In this document: piece after piece, positions 14,436 through 21,688 of the stretch
Layout of the letters: each line of letters begins with the position of its first letter
How positions within the stretch are numbered: the first letter of the stretch is position 1
Assembly (NCBI GenBank): GCA_024696725.1
Contig: JAILGO010000040.1
Span: 1-21,688, forward strand
Source of the DNA: Eubacterium sp.
GTDB lineage: Bacteria > Bacillota > Clostridia > Oscillospirales > Acutalibacteraceae
Length of the DNA: 21,688 nucleotides
Direction of reading: 5' to 3'
Notes under the pieces: generated by a model
What the model was told of the DNA's origin: nothing
What the model saw: the letters and a program-made list of their open reading frames with translations, nothing else
Databases searched by the model: none
Made by a program: the position numbers and the translations under genes

Positions 14436-14752
14436 AAAAGTATTTTAAAAAGAGCGAGCTGATTCCCGCGATAATCCAGGAGGAGTCGACGGGAGAGGTT
14501 TTAATGCTCGCGTATATGAACAGGGAGTCGATGGAAAAAACTCTCGAAACGGGATATACATGGTTCTGGTCGCGTTCCCGTCAGGAGCTCTGGAATAAGG
14601 GCGCTACCTCGGGACATCTTCAGAAGGTGGTTGAAATAAAGGGCGACTGCGACGACGACACCCTGCTTATAAAGGTTATCCAGACGGGAGCCGCATGTCA
14701 TACGGGAAATCACTCCTGCTTCTTTAACGATATTGAATTCAATAAGGAATAA
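14423..14752 (+). CDS. hisI: Phosphoribosyl-AMP cyclohydrolase
   Basis: Opens the purine ring of PR-AMP to give ProFAR, the third step of histidine synthesis. It is a stand-alone 109-residue protein, not fused to HisE as in many bacteria. The metal site DCDDDT at residues 75-80 and the zinc cysteines in CHTGNHSC (C92 and C99) are intact. [25 protein letters not shown] and [11 protein letters not shown] are highly typical. ATG 14423 lies within the last codons of hisA with GGAGG upstream at 14408. hisE follows immediately. Confidence 0.96.
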   Translation: MQDLEKYFKKSELIPAIIQEESTGEVLMLAYMNRESMEKTLETGYTWFWSRSRQELWNKGATSGHLQKVVEIKGDCDDDTLLIKVIQTGAACHTGNHSCFFNDIEFNKE

Positions 14753-14758
14753 TTGACT

Positions 14759-15082
14759 ATGGATTACATAAGAAACGACTACGAAACGATACTTAAAAGA
14801 AGAGCCGCTAAGGAAGAGGGCTCTTATACCTGCTATCTCTTTGAGAAGGGTATTGATAAAATTCTTAAAAAAGTCGGCGAGGAAAGCGCCGAAATGATTA
14901 TTGCCGCGAAAAACGGCGACAATAAAGAAACGGCGGGCGAAATCTGCGACCTTATCTATCATACTCTTGTAATGATGGTAGAGCAGGGAATAAGCATAGA
15001 GGACGTCGAGGCTGTTTTACGCGAAAGAGCGGAAAAATCAGGTAATTTAAAAACAATTCACAAGGTAGATAAAAACTCGTAA
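14759..15082 (+). CDS. hisE: Phosphoribosyl-ATP pyrophosphatase
   Basis: MazG-like all-helical enzyme that hydrolyses PR-ATP to PR-AMP, the second step of histidine synthesis. Using ATG 14759 it has 107 residues. A TTG at 14753 is also in frame, but AAGGA at 14744-14748 is ten bases from the ATG and only four from the TTG. Typical segments are KKVGEESAEMIIAAKN, carrying the metal-binding acidic residues, and EICDLIYHTLVMM. It follows hisI, and its TAA shares a base with the recJ ATG. That makes it both the last histidine gene and the junction to the recJ-rel block. Confidence 0.94.
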   Translation: MDYIRNDYETILKRRAAKEEGSYTCYLFEKGIDKILKKVGEESAEMIIAAKNGDNKETAGEICDLIYHTLVMMVEQGISIEDVEAVLRERAEKSGNLKTIHKVDKNS

Positions 15083-17106
15083 TGGCGCATAAAAAGTGGG
15101 TAGTACGCGACGCAGACAGGGAAAAGGCGTCCGCAATAAGCGAAAAATTTGATATTGACGCGTTTGTCGCTTTTCTTCTTGTCTCAAGAGGAATCGACAC
15201 CTCGGTAGCCGTGTCCGACTTTCTTTCTCACAGCTTTGAAAGCGTACCCGCTTATAAGTTTGCGGATTTGGAGGAGGCGTCGTTTATTATAGGCGACGCG
15301 ATAGACAACGGTGAAAGAATCTGTATTTACGGCGACTATGACTGCGACGGAGTAACCTCGACCGCGCTGCTTTACAGCTTCTTTAAACGCGAGGGCGCCG
15401 ACGTGTTCTACTATATCCCCGACAGAATTGACGAGGGCTACGGTATGAATACCGAAGCGATAGATAAAATTCACGCCGCGGGCGCTCAGCTTATAGTAAC
15501 CGTGGATAACGGAATAAGCTCAATCGGGGAGTCGGAATATATTTATTCTCTCGGTATGCGCCTCGTTGTTACCGACCACCACCAGATAGGCGATTCGCTC
15601 CCTAAGGCTGAGGCGGTTGTAAACCCCTACCGTCCCGAAAACGAGCTCGATTTTTGCGATTACTGCGGAGTCGGCATAGCCTTTAAGCTCGTACAGGCAA
15701 TGTACGAGGGCGATTTCGGAGACCTCGTTGAGGAGTATATCGACCTTGTGGCTCTCGGTACGCTTGCCGACGTCGTTCCGCTCGTCGGTGAGAACCGCTC
15801 CTTTGTAAGAGAGGGACTTAAAAAGATTAATAACAATCCGCGCCCCGCGCTTGAAGCGTTCGTAAGCTCAAACGGCGTAAAGGAGTATTCCGCGGGCGAG
15901 ATTGTATTTCAGCTGTGTCCGAAAATCAACGCTATGGGAAGAATGGGCGACGCGTCGCGCGCCGTTGAGTTTCTTATAAGCGAGGATAAAAAGGACTGCG
16001 AATATAAATATGAACAGTTAAGCCTTGAGAATACTCACCGTCAGGAGACCGAAAGAAAGATTCTTGAGGAGATTGAGAATATAATAAAAAACAATCCCCG
16101 TCTTACTTCGGGAAGGGTAATAGTAATCGAAGGCGAGGGCTGGCACCACGGCGTAACGGGAATAGTCGCGAGTCATCTCGCGGAAAAATATTCGAAGCCC
16201 GCGCTTGTAATATCAATAAACGGTGATAAAACAGCGAGGGGCTCCGCGAGGTCAATCGAGGGCTTTAACATCTTTGAGGCAATATCGGAGTGTAAGGAAG
16301 ATTTAATCCGCTTCGGCGGTCATCCTCAGGCGGCGGGAATAACGCTTTATGAGGATAAGATATCCGATTTCAGAAAACATATAAACGAATACGCGCTTAA
16401 GAACTACGATATGCTTCCGCCGCAGGAGCTTAATATAGACCTTAAGATTTCACCCGACTATCTTACGCTTGAGCTTGCCGACAGTCTTTCCGTGCTTGAG
16501 CCGTACGGCGCGGCTAATCCCCAGGCTGTGTTCGGCGTTTATAAAATGAAGCTTGTAAGCGTAACGCCGCTTAAGGAGGGAAAGCATATCCGCCTTGAGC
16601 TTGAAAAGCGCGGAAGAATAATAAGAGCGGTAAAATTTTCGTCTCCCTATGAGGAGTTTCCGTATAAGAAAGGGGATATTCTTAACCTTGCCGTTAAGAT
16701 TTCAAAAAGCTTTTACCGCGAAAAATACTATCTTTCGATTCAGACGGTTGATATCCGTCTTGCCGAAACTGACGACGAAAAGTATTTTAAAGAAAAAAAC
16801 GACTATGAGCTTTACCGGCTTATGAAAAAGGCTGTGCCGTCTCTGTATCCCGAAAGAGAGGTCTGTGCACTTATCTATAAATATCTTAAGCTGAACGGCG
16901 GTTACGCCTATACGGTCGACGACCTGTATTTCAGGCTTCAGAAGCACCTGACCTATGGTCAGCTTATGCTTGCGCTCGGAGCGTTTTCAGAGGCGGGACT
17001 TATAAAAAAAGATAAAAAAATCAGCCTGCTTCCCGTAGAGGGTAAGGTAAGGCTTGAGGATACAAAGGTATTAAAATCAGTTAGGGAGAGATTACAGCTT
17101 GGCTGA
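15082..17106 (+). CDS. recJ: Single-stranded-DNA-specific 5'-3' exonuclease RecJ
   Basis: DHH/DHHA1 phosphoesterase that degrades ssDNA 5' to 3' in recombinational, mismatch and base-excision repair. The 674-residue chain retains all main motifs: GDYDCDG (D85, D87, D89), VTVDNG, VTDHHQ (D165-H167), LGTLADVVPL, KINAMGRMGD, GEGWHHGVTGIVASHLA, and the DHHA1 portion RGSARSIEG with RFGGHPQAAG. A C-terminal OB-like region around 460-560 and a further domain of about 110 residues make it longer than E. coli RecJ (577) but shorter than B. subtilis (786). The ATG shares a base with the hisE stop. The last codons contain the TTG start of rel. Confidence 0.96.
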   Translation: MAHKKWVVRDADREKASAISEKFDIDAFVAFLLVSRGIDTSVAVSDFLSHSFESVPAYKFADLEEASFIIGDAIDNGERICIYGDYDCDGVTSTALLYSFFKREGADVFYYIPDRIDEGYGMNTEAIDKIHAAGAQLIVTVDNGISSIGESEYIYSLGMRLVVTDHHQIGDSLPKAEAVVNPYRPENELDFCDYCGVGIAFKLVQAMYEGDFGDLVEEYIDLVALGTLADVVPLVGENRSFVREGLKKINNNPRPALEAFVSSNGVKEYSAGEIVFQLCPKINAMGRMGDASRAVEFLISEDKKDCEYKYEQLSLENTHRQETERKILEEIENIIKNNPRLTSGRVIVIEGEGWHHGVTGIVASHLAEKYSKPALVISINGDKTARGSARSIEGFNIFEAISECKEDLIRFGGHPQAAGITLYEDKISDFRKHINEYALKNYDMLPPQELNIDLKISPDYLTLELADSLSVLEPYGAANPQAVFGVYKMKLVSVTPLKEGKHIRLELEKRGRIIRAVKFSSPYEEFPYKKGDILNLAVKISKSFYREKYYLSIQTVDIRLAETDDEKYFKEKNDYELYRLMKKAVPSLYPEREVCALIYKYLKLNGGYAYTVDDLYFRLQKHLTYGQLMLALGAFSEAGLIKKDKKISLLPVEGKVRLEDTKVLKSVRERLQLG

Positions 17107-19315
17107 AGAGATTAACTACGAAGAATATAACGACAGGTTCGACGAATTCTTTGAAGAGGTAAAAAAGAATACAAGCTATAACAGCGACCTGATTTTAAAG
17201 GCGTATCAGCTTGCGCGCGATGCCCATAAAGACCAGCGCCGCCGTTCGGGCGAGCCCTATATTATGCACCCCGTTGCCGTAGCGAAAATCCTTTTCGATA
17301 TGGGAATGGATAACGAGTGTATTATAGCGGCTCTGCTTCACGACGTGGTAGAGGATACTAAATACGACCTTGAATTTATCCGCCGTGAGTTCGGCGACGA
17401 CGTAACGCTTCTCGTAGACGGCGTTACGAAGCTCGGCCAGATTCCGCTCTCAACCCGCGAGGAGGTTCAGGCTGAAAATATCCGTAAGATGTTTATCGCT
17501 ATGAATCAGGACGTAAGGGTAATTATTATAAAGCTTGCCGACAGGCTTCACAATATGCGTACCCTTCAGCACATGCCGCCTTATAAGCAGCGTCAGAAAT
17601 CGCTTGAAACGCTTGAAATATACGCTCCGATTGCGCACCGTCTCGGTATCCGTGCGTTTAAAGAGGAGCTTGAAGATTTGGCTATCAGGTATCTCGACCC
17701 CGTAGCCTATAAGGATATTGAAAATTCCCTCGTTCTTAAAAAGGAGGAGGGTAAAAAATTCCTTAAGGAAATTGAGGACGAGCTGACCGAAAAGCTTAAA
17801 CCCCATATTAAAAACTGTATTATCACCTCAAGGGTAAAATCCGTTCACGGTATATTCCGAAAAATATATATTAAGGGTAAAAACTTAGAGGAAATCTACG
17901 ATATCTATGCCGTAAGAATTATAGTCGATACTATGATAGACTGCTATAACGCGCTCGGTATCGTTCACGATATTTTCACTCCGCTTCCCGGAAGATTCAA
18001 GGATTATATCTCGACGCCGAAGCCCAATATGTATCAGTCGCTTCATACTACGGTATTAAGCCGTGACGGTATTCCGTTTGAAATACAGATCAGAACGCGC
18101 GATATGCACCGTACCGCAGAGTTCGGTATCGCGGCGCACTGGAAATATAAGCTCGGTAAAAGCGGAACCGACGGGCTCGATAAATCGCTTCAGTGGATTA
18201 ATCAGATGCTTGAAAACGAAAACGCCGACGACGCTTCCGAGTTCATAGCTAATATCAAGGGCGATTTATCCACCGACGAAATCTATGTTTTTACTCCTAA
18301 GGGAGAGGTAAAATCGCTTCCCCGCGGTTCAACCGTTATCGACTTTGCCTATGCAATTCACTCCGCGGTAGGTAACCGTATGGTCGGCGCGAAGGTCGAC
18401 GGACGTCTCGTACCGCTCGATACCGCCGTAAGAACCGGTCAGATTGTCGAGATTATTACCTCCAATCAGCCCGGTAAGGGTCCGTCGCGCGACTGGCTTA
18501 ATATAGTTAAAACGAGCGAGGCGCGCTCGAAAATCCGCTCATGGTTTAAAAAGGAACGCCGCGACGAGAATATTTCCGAGGGCAAGGCAGAGCTTGAAAA
18601 GGAGCTCAAGCGTAACTTTATCCGCTTCGATAACCTTGAAAAGCTTGAGGCGTTTCTCTCTAAGATTGCAGAGCGCCACCGCTTTGCTTCCGTTGACGAT
18701 TTCTATGCCGCTATCGGCTACGGCGGACTTAAGATTTCGCGTATTATGCCGGGCATAAAGGACGAATATAACCGTAACTGGCGCGAGGTTAAAGAGGAGC
18801 CTGCGGGCGTTTCGCCGGAGAATTCCGACGAAGGCGCGAATATCGAAAGTAAGAAGTCCTCGGGAGGCGTAATCGTCGAGGGAATAGATAACTGTCTTAT
18901 CAATATGGGACGCTGTTGTAATCCGCTTCCCGGCGAGGAAATAATCGGCTTTATTACAAGGGGACACGGCGTAACGATTCACCGCCGCGACTGTAAGAAC
19001 GTTCCGACGGATTTGATTAATACGCCCGAGCCCGAGCGCTGGATTAACGCAAGATGGAATTCAAATATTAAAATTGAGGCACGCTCAACGCTCAATATTT
19101 ACGTTATTAACCGCGACGGTATCGTTATTGATATCTCGAGCGCGTTAATTAACGCACATATTAAAACTCACGCTATTAACGCAAGAATTATTAACGACGG
19201 TAACTGCCTTGTCACTATATCAATCGTCGTTAACGGTAAGGAGCATCTTGAGAGTATAATTAAGATGCTCGGAAAAATCGACGGCGTATATCTTATTGAA
19301 AGGTTAGATTCTTAA
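17099..19315 (+). CDS. rel: Bifunctional (p)ppGpp synthetase/hydrolase (Rel, RSH family)
   Basis: Long RSH enzyme controlling the stringent response by making and degrading (p)ppGpp on and off the ribosome. The 738 residues show an intact N-terminal HD hydrolase (LLHDVVEDT, H81-D82), the synthetase with RFKDY (R299-D302, the RxKD type known from bifunctional Rel), NMYQSLHTT and EIQIRT. TGS (DEIYVFTPKGEVKSLP), a zinc-finger-like GRCCNPLPGEE and a C-terminal ACT domain follow. The segment usually read as KHxxSI is SVHGI here. Start: TTG 17099 overlapping recJ by 8 bases, with AGGGAGAG nine bases upstream; no ATG comes before the HD domain. Hydrolase plus synthetase signatures suggest it is the sole long RSH. 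Confidence 0.95.
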   Translation: MAEEINYEEYNDRFDEFFEEVKKNTSYNSDLILKAYQLARDAHKDQRRRSGEPYIMHPVAVAKILFDMGMDNECIIAALLHDVVEDTKYDLEFIRREFGDDVTLLVDGVTKLGQIPLSTREEVQAENIRKMFIAMNQDVRVIIIKLADRLHNMRTLQHMPPYKQRQKSLETLEIYAPIAHRLGIRAFKEELEDLAIRYLDPVAYKDIENSLVLKKEEGKKFLKEIEDELTEKLKPHIKNCIITSRVKSVHGIFRKIYIKGKNLEEIYDIYAVRIIVDTMIDCYNALGIVHDIFTPLPGRFKDYISTPKPNMYQSLHTTVLSRDGIPFEIQIRTRDMHRTAEFGIAAHWKYKLGKSGTDGLDKSLQWINQMLENENADDASEFIANIKGDLSTDEIYVFTPKGEVKSLPRGSTVIDFAYAIHSAVGNRMVGAKVDGRLVPLDTAVRTGQIVEIITSNQPGKGPSRDWLNIVKTSEARSKIRSWFKKERRDENISEGKAELEKELKRNFIRFDNLEKLEAFLSKIAERHRFASVDDFYAAIGYGGLKISRIMPGIKDEYNRNWREVKEEPAGVSPENSDEGANIESKKSSGGVIVEGIDNCLINMGRCCNPLPGEEIIGFITRGHGVTIHRRDCKNVPTDLINTPEPERWINARWNSNIKIEARSTLNIYVINRDGIVIDISSALINAHIKTHAINARIINDGNCLVTISIVVNGKEHLESIIKMLGKIDGVYLIERLDS

Positions 19316-19764
19316 TGAAAGCAGTAGTTCAGCGCGTAACCTACGCAAAATGTATAATCGACGGTACGCTTAAGGGCGAGTGTAAAAACGGCTTTATGGT
19401 TCTTCTCGGAGTCGTTGAAGGTGATACGAAAGCCGACGCCGAAAAGCTTGCTAATAAGCTTCCCGTACTTAGAGTATTTGAGGACGAAAACGGAAAAATG
19501 AACCGTTCCTGCCTCGATATTGACGGCGAAATGCTCGTTATCTCCCAGTTTACTCTTGCCGCGGACTGTAAGCACGGACGCCGTCCGTCGTTTACCGACG
19601 CCGCGCCGCCGTCGGAAGCGGTTCCGCTCTATGAGTATTTCACGGAGCTTCTTAAGGAAGCGGGCGTAAAGAGCGTTGAAACGGGAGAGTTCGGCGCCGA
19701 TATGCAGATTGAGCTTGTAAACGACGGACCCGTAACGATAATTCTCGACAGCAGGGAGCTTTGA
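19315..19764 (+). CDS. dtd: D-aminoacyl-tRNA deacylase
   Basis: Dimeric editing enzyme that removes D-amino acids (and glycine from mis-charged tRNA-Ala) from tRNA. The 149 residues are normal. MKAVVQRVTYAKC at the N-terminus, the active-site SQFTLAAD with HGRRPSF, and the Gly-cisPro loop NDGPVTI, which enforces chirality, are all seen. It overlaps rel by one base and is followed by the MBL-fold gene after a single base. The rel-dtd-MBL-hemZ order is common in Clostridia. Identity is secure. Confidence 0.96.
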   Translation: MKAVVQRVTYAKCIIDGTLKGECKNGFMVLLGVVEGDTKADAEKLANKLPVLRVFEDENGKMNRSCLDIDGEMLVISQFTLAADCKHGRRPSFTDAAPPSEAVPLYEYFTELLKEAGVKSVETGEFGADMQIELVNDGPVTIILDSREL

Positions 19765-19765
19765 T

Positions 19766-20392
19766 ATGAAGATAAAACGCGGCGTGTTTCCGCCGATTGC
19801 GAATAACTGTTATCTTATCGTTGACACGAATACTAACGAATCGGCGCTTGTCGACTGCTCGGTATGGAACGCTAAAACGGAAGCGCTTATCGGCGACACG
19901 GATTTGAAATATATTCTCCTGACTCACGGTCACCACGACCATATCGGCGGAGTAAAAGAGGTTCAGAAGAAGTACGGCGCAAAGGTAGTTATTACCGAAG
20001 AGGACGCACCGATGCTTTCAGACCCGGTGTTGTCGCTTGCCGCCTTTTCGGGTGGTTCACAGTCGCCCGTAACTCCCGATATGCTTATTAAGGACGGCGA
20101 TGTAATAACTCTCGGAGAGCTGAAAATCCGCGTAATGTCAACCCCCGGTCATACAAAGGGGAGCGTCTGCTACCTCGTAGAAAACTCGCTTTTTACCGGT
20201 GATACGCTTTTCTGCGGCTCGTGCGGAAGAACGGATTTTCCGGGCGGCTCAGGTCGGGAAATGGCAGAATCCTTAAACATGCTTCGTCTCCTTGAGGGCG
20301 ATTTCGACGTTTACCCGGGACACGAGGACGTTACCACGCTCGATTTTGAGCGAAAAAACAATCATTATATGAATATGTCGTTATGGTCTTAA
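19766..20392 (+). CDS. Metallo-beta-lactamase-fold hydrolase, glyoxalase II-like
   Basis: Cytoplasmic MBL-fold hydrolase of 208 residues. The dinuclear metal motif is HGHHDH at residues 54-59 (HxHxDH), followed by STPGHTKGS (third His), LFTGDTLFCGSCGRTDF (bridging Asp) and VYPGHED (last His); the metal site is complete. GDTLFxGxxGRTD is typical of the hydroxyacylglutathione-hydrolase-like branch, but a short stand-alone protein of this kind may act on other thioesters, and the substrate cannot be read from sequence. ATG 19766 has AGGGAG six bases upstream. Its 3' end overlaps hemZ by ten bases. Confidence 0.9.
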   Translation: MKIKRGVFPPIANNCYLIVDTNTNESALVDCSVWNAKTEALIGDTDLKYILLTHGHHDHIGGVKEVQKKYGAKVVITEEDAPMLSDPVLSLAAFSGGSQSPVTPDMLIKDGDVITLGELKIRVMSTPGHTKGSVCYLVENSLFTGDTLFCGSCGRTDFPGGSGREMAESLNMLRLLEGDFDVYPGHEDVTTLDFERKNNHYMNMSLWS

Positions 20393-21688
20393 AAAATATA
20401 AATCACTCCCTCGGTTATCATACTCAGAAAATCGTCACGATGTTTTTCCCCTATGAAAAAATAAAAAGCGACGGAGAGGATAATAACGAGGTAGTTACGA
20501 AAATTGAAAATAATACGCTCACGGTTGAGGTTAAGCTCGGCGAAGCCGAAAGAGCCTCCTCGTGTGAGCTTAAGCAGGGCGGGGATGTGGCTATGGCTAT
20601 GTCCGTTTTGCTTTTTCGGCTTCTGTCTGAAATGACGGGCTTCCGTCCTCCGTGGGGAATTCTCTACGGCGTCCGTCCCGCAAGGCTTATGCACGCTAAG
20701 ACCGAGGAACTCGGGCGCGAAGGCGCGATACGGTATTTCGGCGACAGTCTCGTTCTTCCCGAAAAAACGGAGCTTGCGCTCGAGGTAACCGAAAACGAAA
20801 ACAGAATTATCTCGCTTTCCGAAAAGAATTCCTGCTCGCTCTATATTTCGATTCCGTTTTGTCCCTCTCGGTGCGCCTATTGCTCGTTCGTGTCTCACAG
20901 TATAGAAAATGCTGCGGGACTGATTGACGGCTATGTGGATTTGCTTGTAAGGGAGCTTGAGGCGACCGCAGAGGTAATAAAAAACCTCTCGCTTAAGCTT
21001 GAAACCGTATATTTCGGAGGAGGTACTCCTACCGTGCTTTCTCCCGCTCAGCTTGAAAAGCTTCTGCGTACGGTGGAAAAAAGCTTTGATATTTCATGTC
21101 TTCGCGAGCTCACGGTTGAAGCGGGACGTCCCGATACGGTTACCGTGGAGAAGCTCCGTACGCTGAAGGCGTTTGATGTGTCGAGAATAAGCATTAACCC
21201 TCAGACCTTTAACGATAAGGTGCTTGAAAATATCGGACGGCGCCATACCTCAGCCGATACGCTTTCCGCCTTCGAGCTTGCGAGAAAACTCGGCTTTGAT
21301 AATATCAATATGGATTTTATCGCAGGACTAAGCGGCGATACCCTTGCATCGTTTAAAAACAGCGTGGATACCGCCTGCCGTCTCGGCACTGAATCGGTTA
21401 CGCTCCATAACCTTGCGCTTAAAAGCGCCGCCTATCTCGTTACCGAAAATGAAACGGCTTCTCTGTCGGATAAAGCCCTGCCGTTTGAAATGCTCTCCTA
21501 CGCTTACGGAAAGCTTAAGGAAAACGGCTATATCCCTTATTATATGTACCGTCAGAGCAAGTCTCTCGGAAACCTTGAGAACACGGGTTGGTGTAAGCCG
21601 AATCACGAGGGACTGTATAACGTCTTTATGATGGACGAAACCCATACCGTCCTCGCGGCGGGCGCGGGAGCCGTAACTAAGCTGAAGG
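20383..21688 (+). CDS. hemZ: HemZ-type radical SAM coproporphyrinogen dehydrogenase-like protein (3' end cut by window)
   Basis: The frame is open to the end of the window, giving 435 residues; the family is near 480-500, so roughly 50 are missing. The radical SAM cluster motif is C160-x3-C164-x2-C167 within PFCPSRCAYCSF, followed by the SAM-binding FGGGTPT, EAGRPDT, RISINPQTF and MDFIAGL. An N-terminal domain of about 150 residues containing PWGILYGVRP is what separates HemZ from HemN and HemW. The family is annotated for oxygen-independent coproporphyrinogen oxidation, but many members may do other things, and no other haem gene is present here. ATG 20383 overlaps the previous gene by ten bases and lacks a clear Shine-Dalgarno, so start and coupling are less certain. 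Confidence 0.9.
   Translation, partial: MVLKNINHSLGYHTQKIVTMFFPYEKIKSDGEDNNEVVTKIENNTLTVEVKLGEAERASSCELKQGGDVAMAMSVLLFRLLSEMTGFRPPWGILYGVRPARLMHAKTEELGREGAIRYFGDSLVLPEKTELALEVTENENRIISLSEKNSCSLYISIPFCPSRCAYCSFVSHSIENAAGLIDGYVDLLVRELEATAEVIKNLSLKLETVYFGGGTPTVLSPAQLEKLLRTVEKSFDISCLRELTVEAGRPDTVTVEKLRTLKAFDVSRISINPQTFNDKVLENIGRRHTSADTLSAFELARKLGFDNINMDFIAGLSGDTLASFKNSVDTACRLGTESVTLHNLALKSAAYLVTENETASLSDKALPFEMLSYAYGKLKENGYIPYYMYRQSKSLGNLENTGWCKPNHEGLYNVFMMDETHTVLAAGAGAVTKLK

Noticed and set aside
17840..17870. Changed KHxxSI motif (SVHGI) in the Rel synthetase as loss of synthetase activity
   Set aside because: Other synthetase motifs (RFKDY, NMYQSLHTT, EIQIRT) are intact, and related Clostridia may carry similar variants; I cannot call it inactive from sequence alone.
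1..21688. A novel defence system, mobile element, CRISPR array or RNA gene
   Set aside because: All long plus-strand frames belong to known housekeeping families. No transposase, integrase, direct repeat array, tRNA or rRNA sequence was seen, and no spacer exceeds about 115 bp.

Overview
The window is a densely packed, entirely plus-strand stretch of chromosome with moderate GC content. It holds 19 protein-coding genes and almost no intergenic DNA. The genes point to a Gram-positive anaerobe of the Bacillota, class Clostridia, possibly a gut-associated Oscillospirales/Ruminococcaceae relative. The evidence is a PolC-type replicase, a short-form HisG with HisZ, HemZ, and the order pyrH-frr-uppS-cdsA-dxr-rseP-ispG-polC followed later by rel-dtd-MBL-hemZ. 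The taxonomic placement is inference from gene content and order; there is no rRNA in the window.

Region 1 (about 1-10106) is the classic Clostridia block. UMP kinase and ribosome recycling factor come first. Undecaprenyl-PP synthase and CDP-diglyceride synthase follow (envelope lipid precursors), then Dxr and IspG (MEP isoprenoid pathway) flanking the membrane protease RseP, and finally polC. Most junctions are overlaps of a few bases. In the Clostridia I know, polC is usually followed by rimP-nusA; here it is not.

Region 2 (10107-15082) starts with the only sizeable spacer, about 115 bp. It carries a good extended -10 promoter and overlapping inverted repeats. The spacer drives a histidine operon: a HisZ-HisG fusion, hisD, hisB, hisA, hisI and hisE. 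hisH, hisF and hisC, expected in or near such an operon, are not present.

Region 3 (15082-21688) runs on from hisE without any gap: recJ, a bifunctional Rel/RSH enzyme, dtd, a glyoxalase-II-like metallo-beta-lactamase-fold hydrolase, and hemZ, which is cut by the window end. From hisZG to hemZ there is no gap larger than a few bases, so the (p)ppGpp enzyme may share the histidine promoter.

The most notable points are these. PolC has no DEDDh exonuclease domain, yet keeps what looks like a complete nine-residue PHP metal site. HisZ and HisG are fused in one chain. The histidine operon has gaps. GATC is almost absent from the 21.7 kb (three sites found by hand). No mobile element, CRISPR array, tRNA, rRNA or defence system was seen, and no wholly new system can be claimed.
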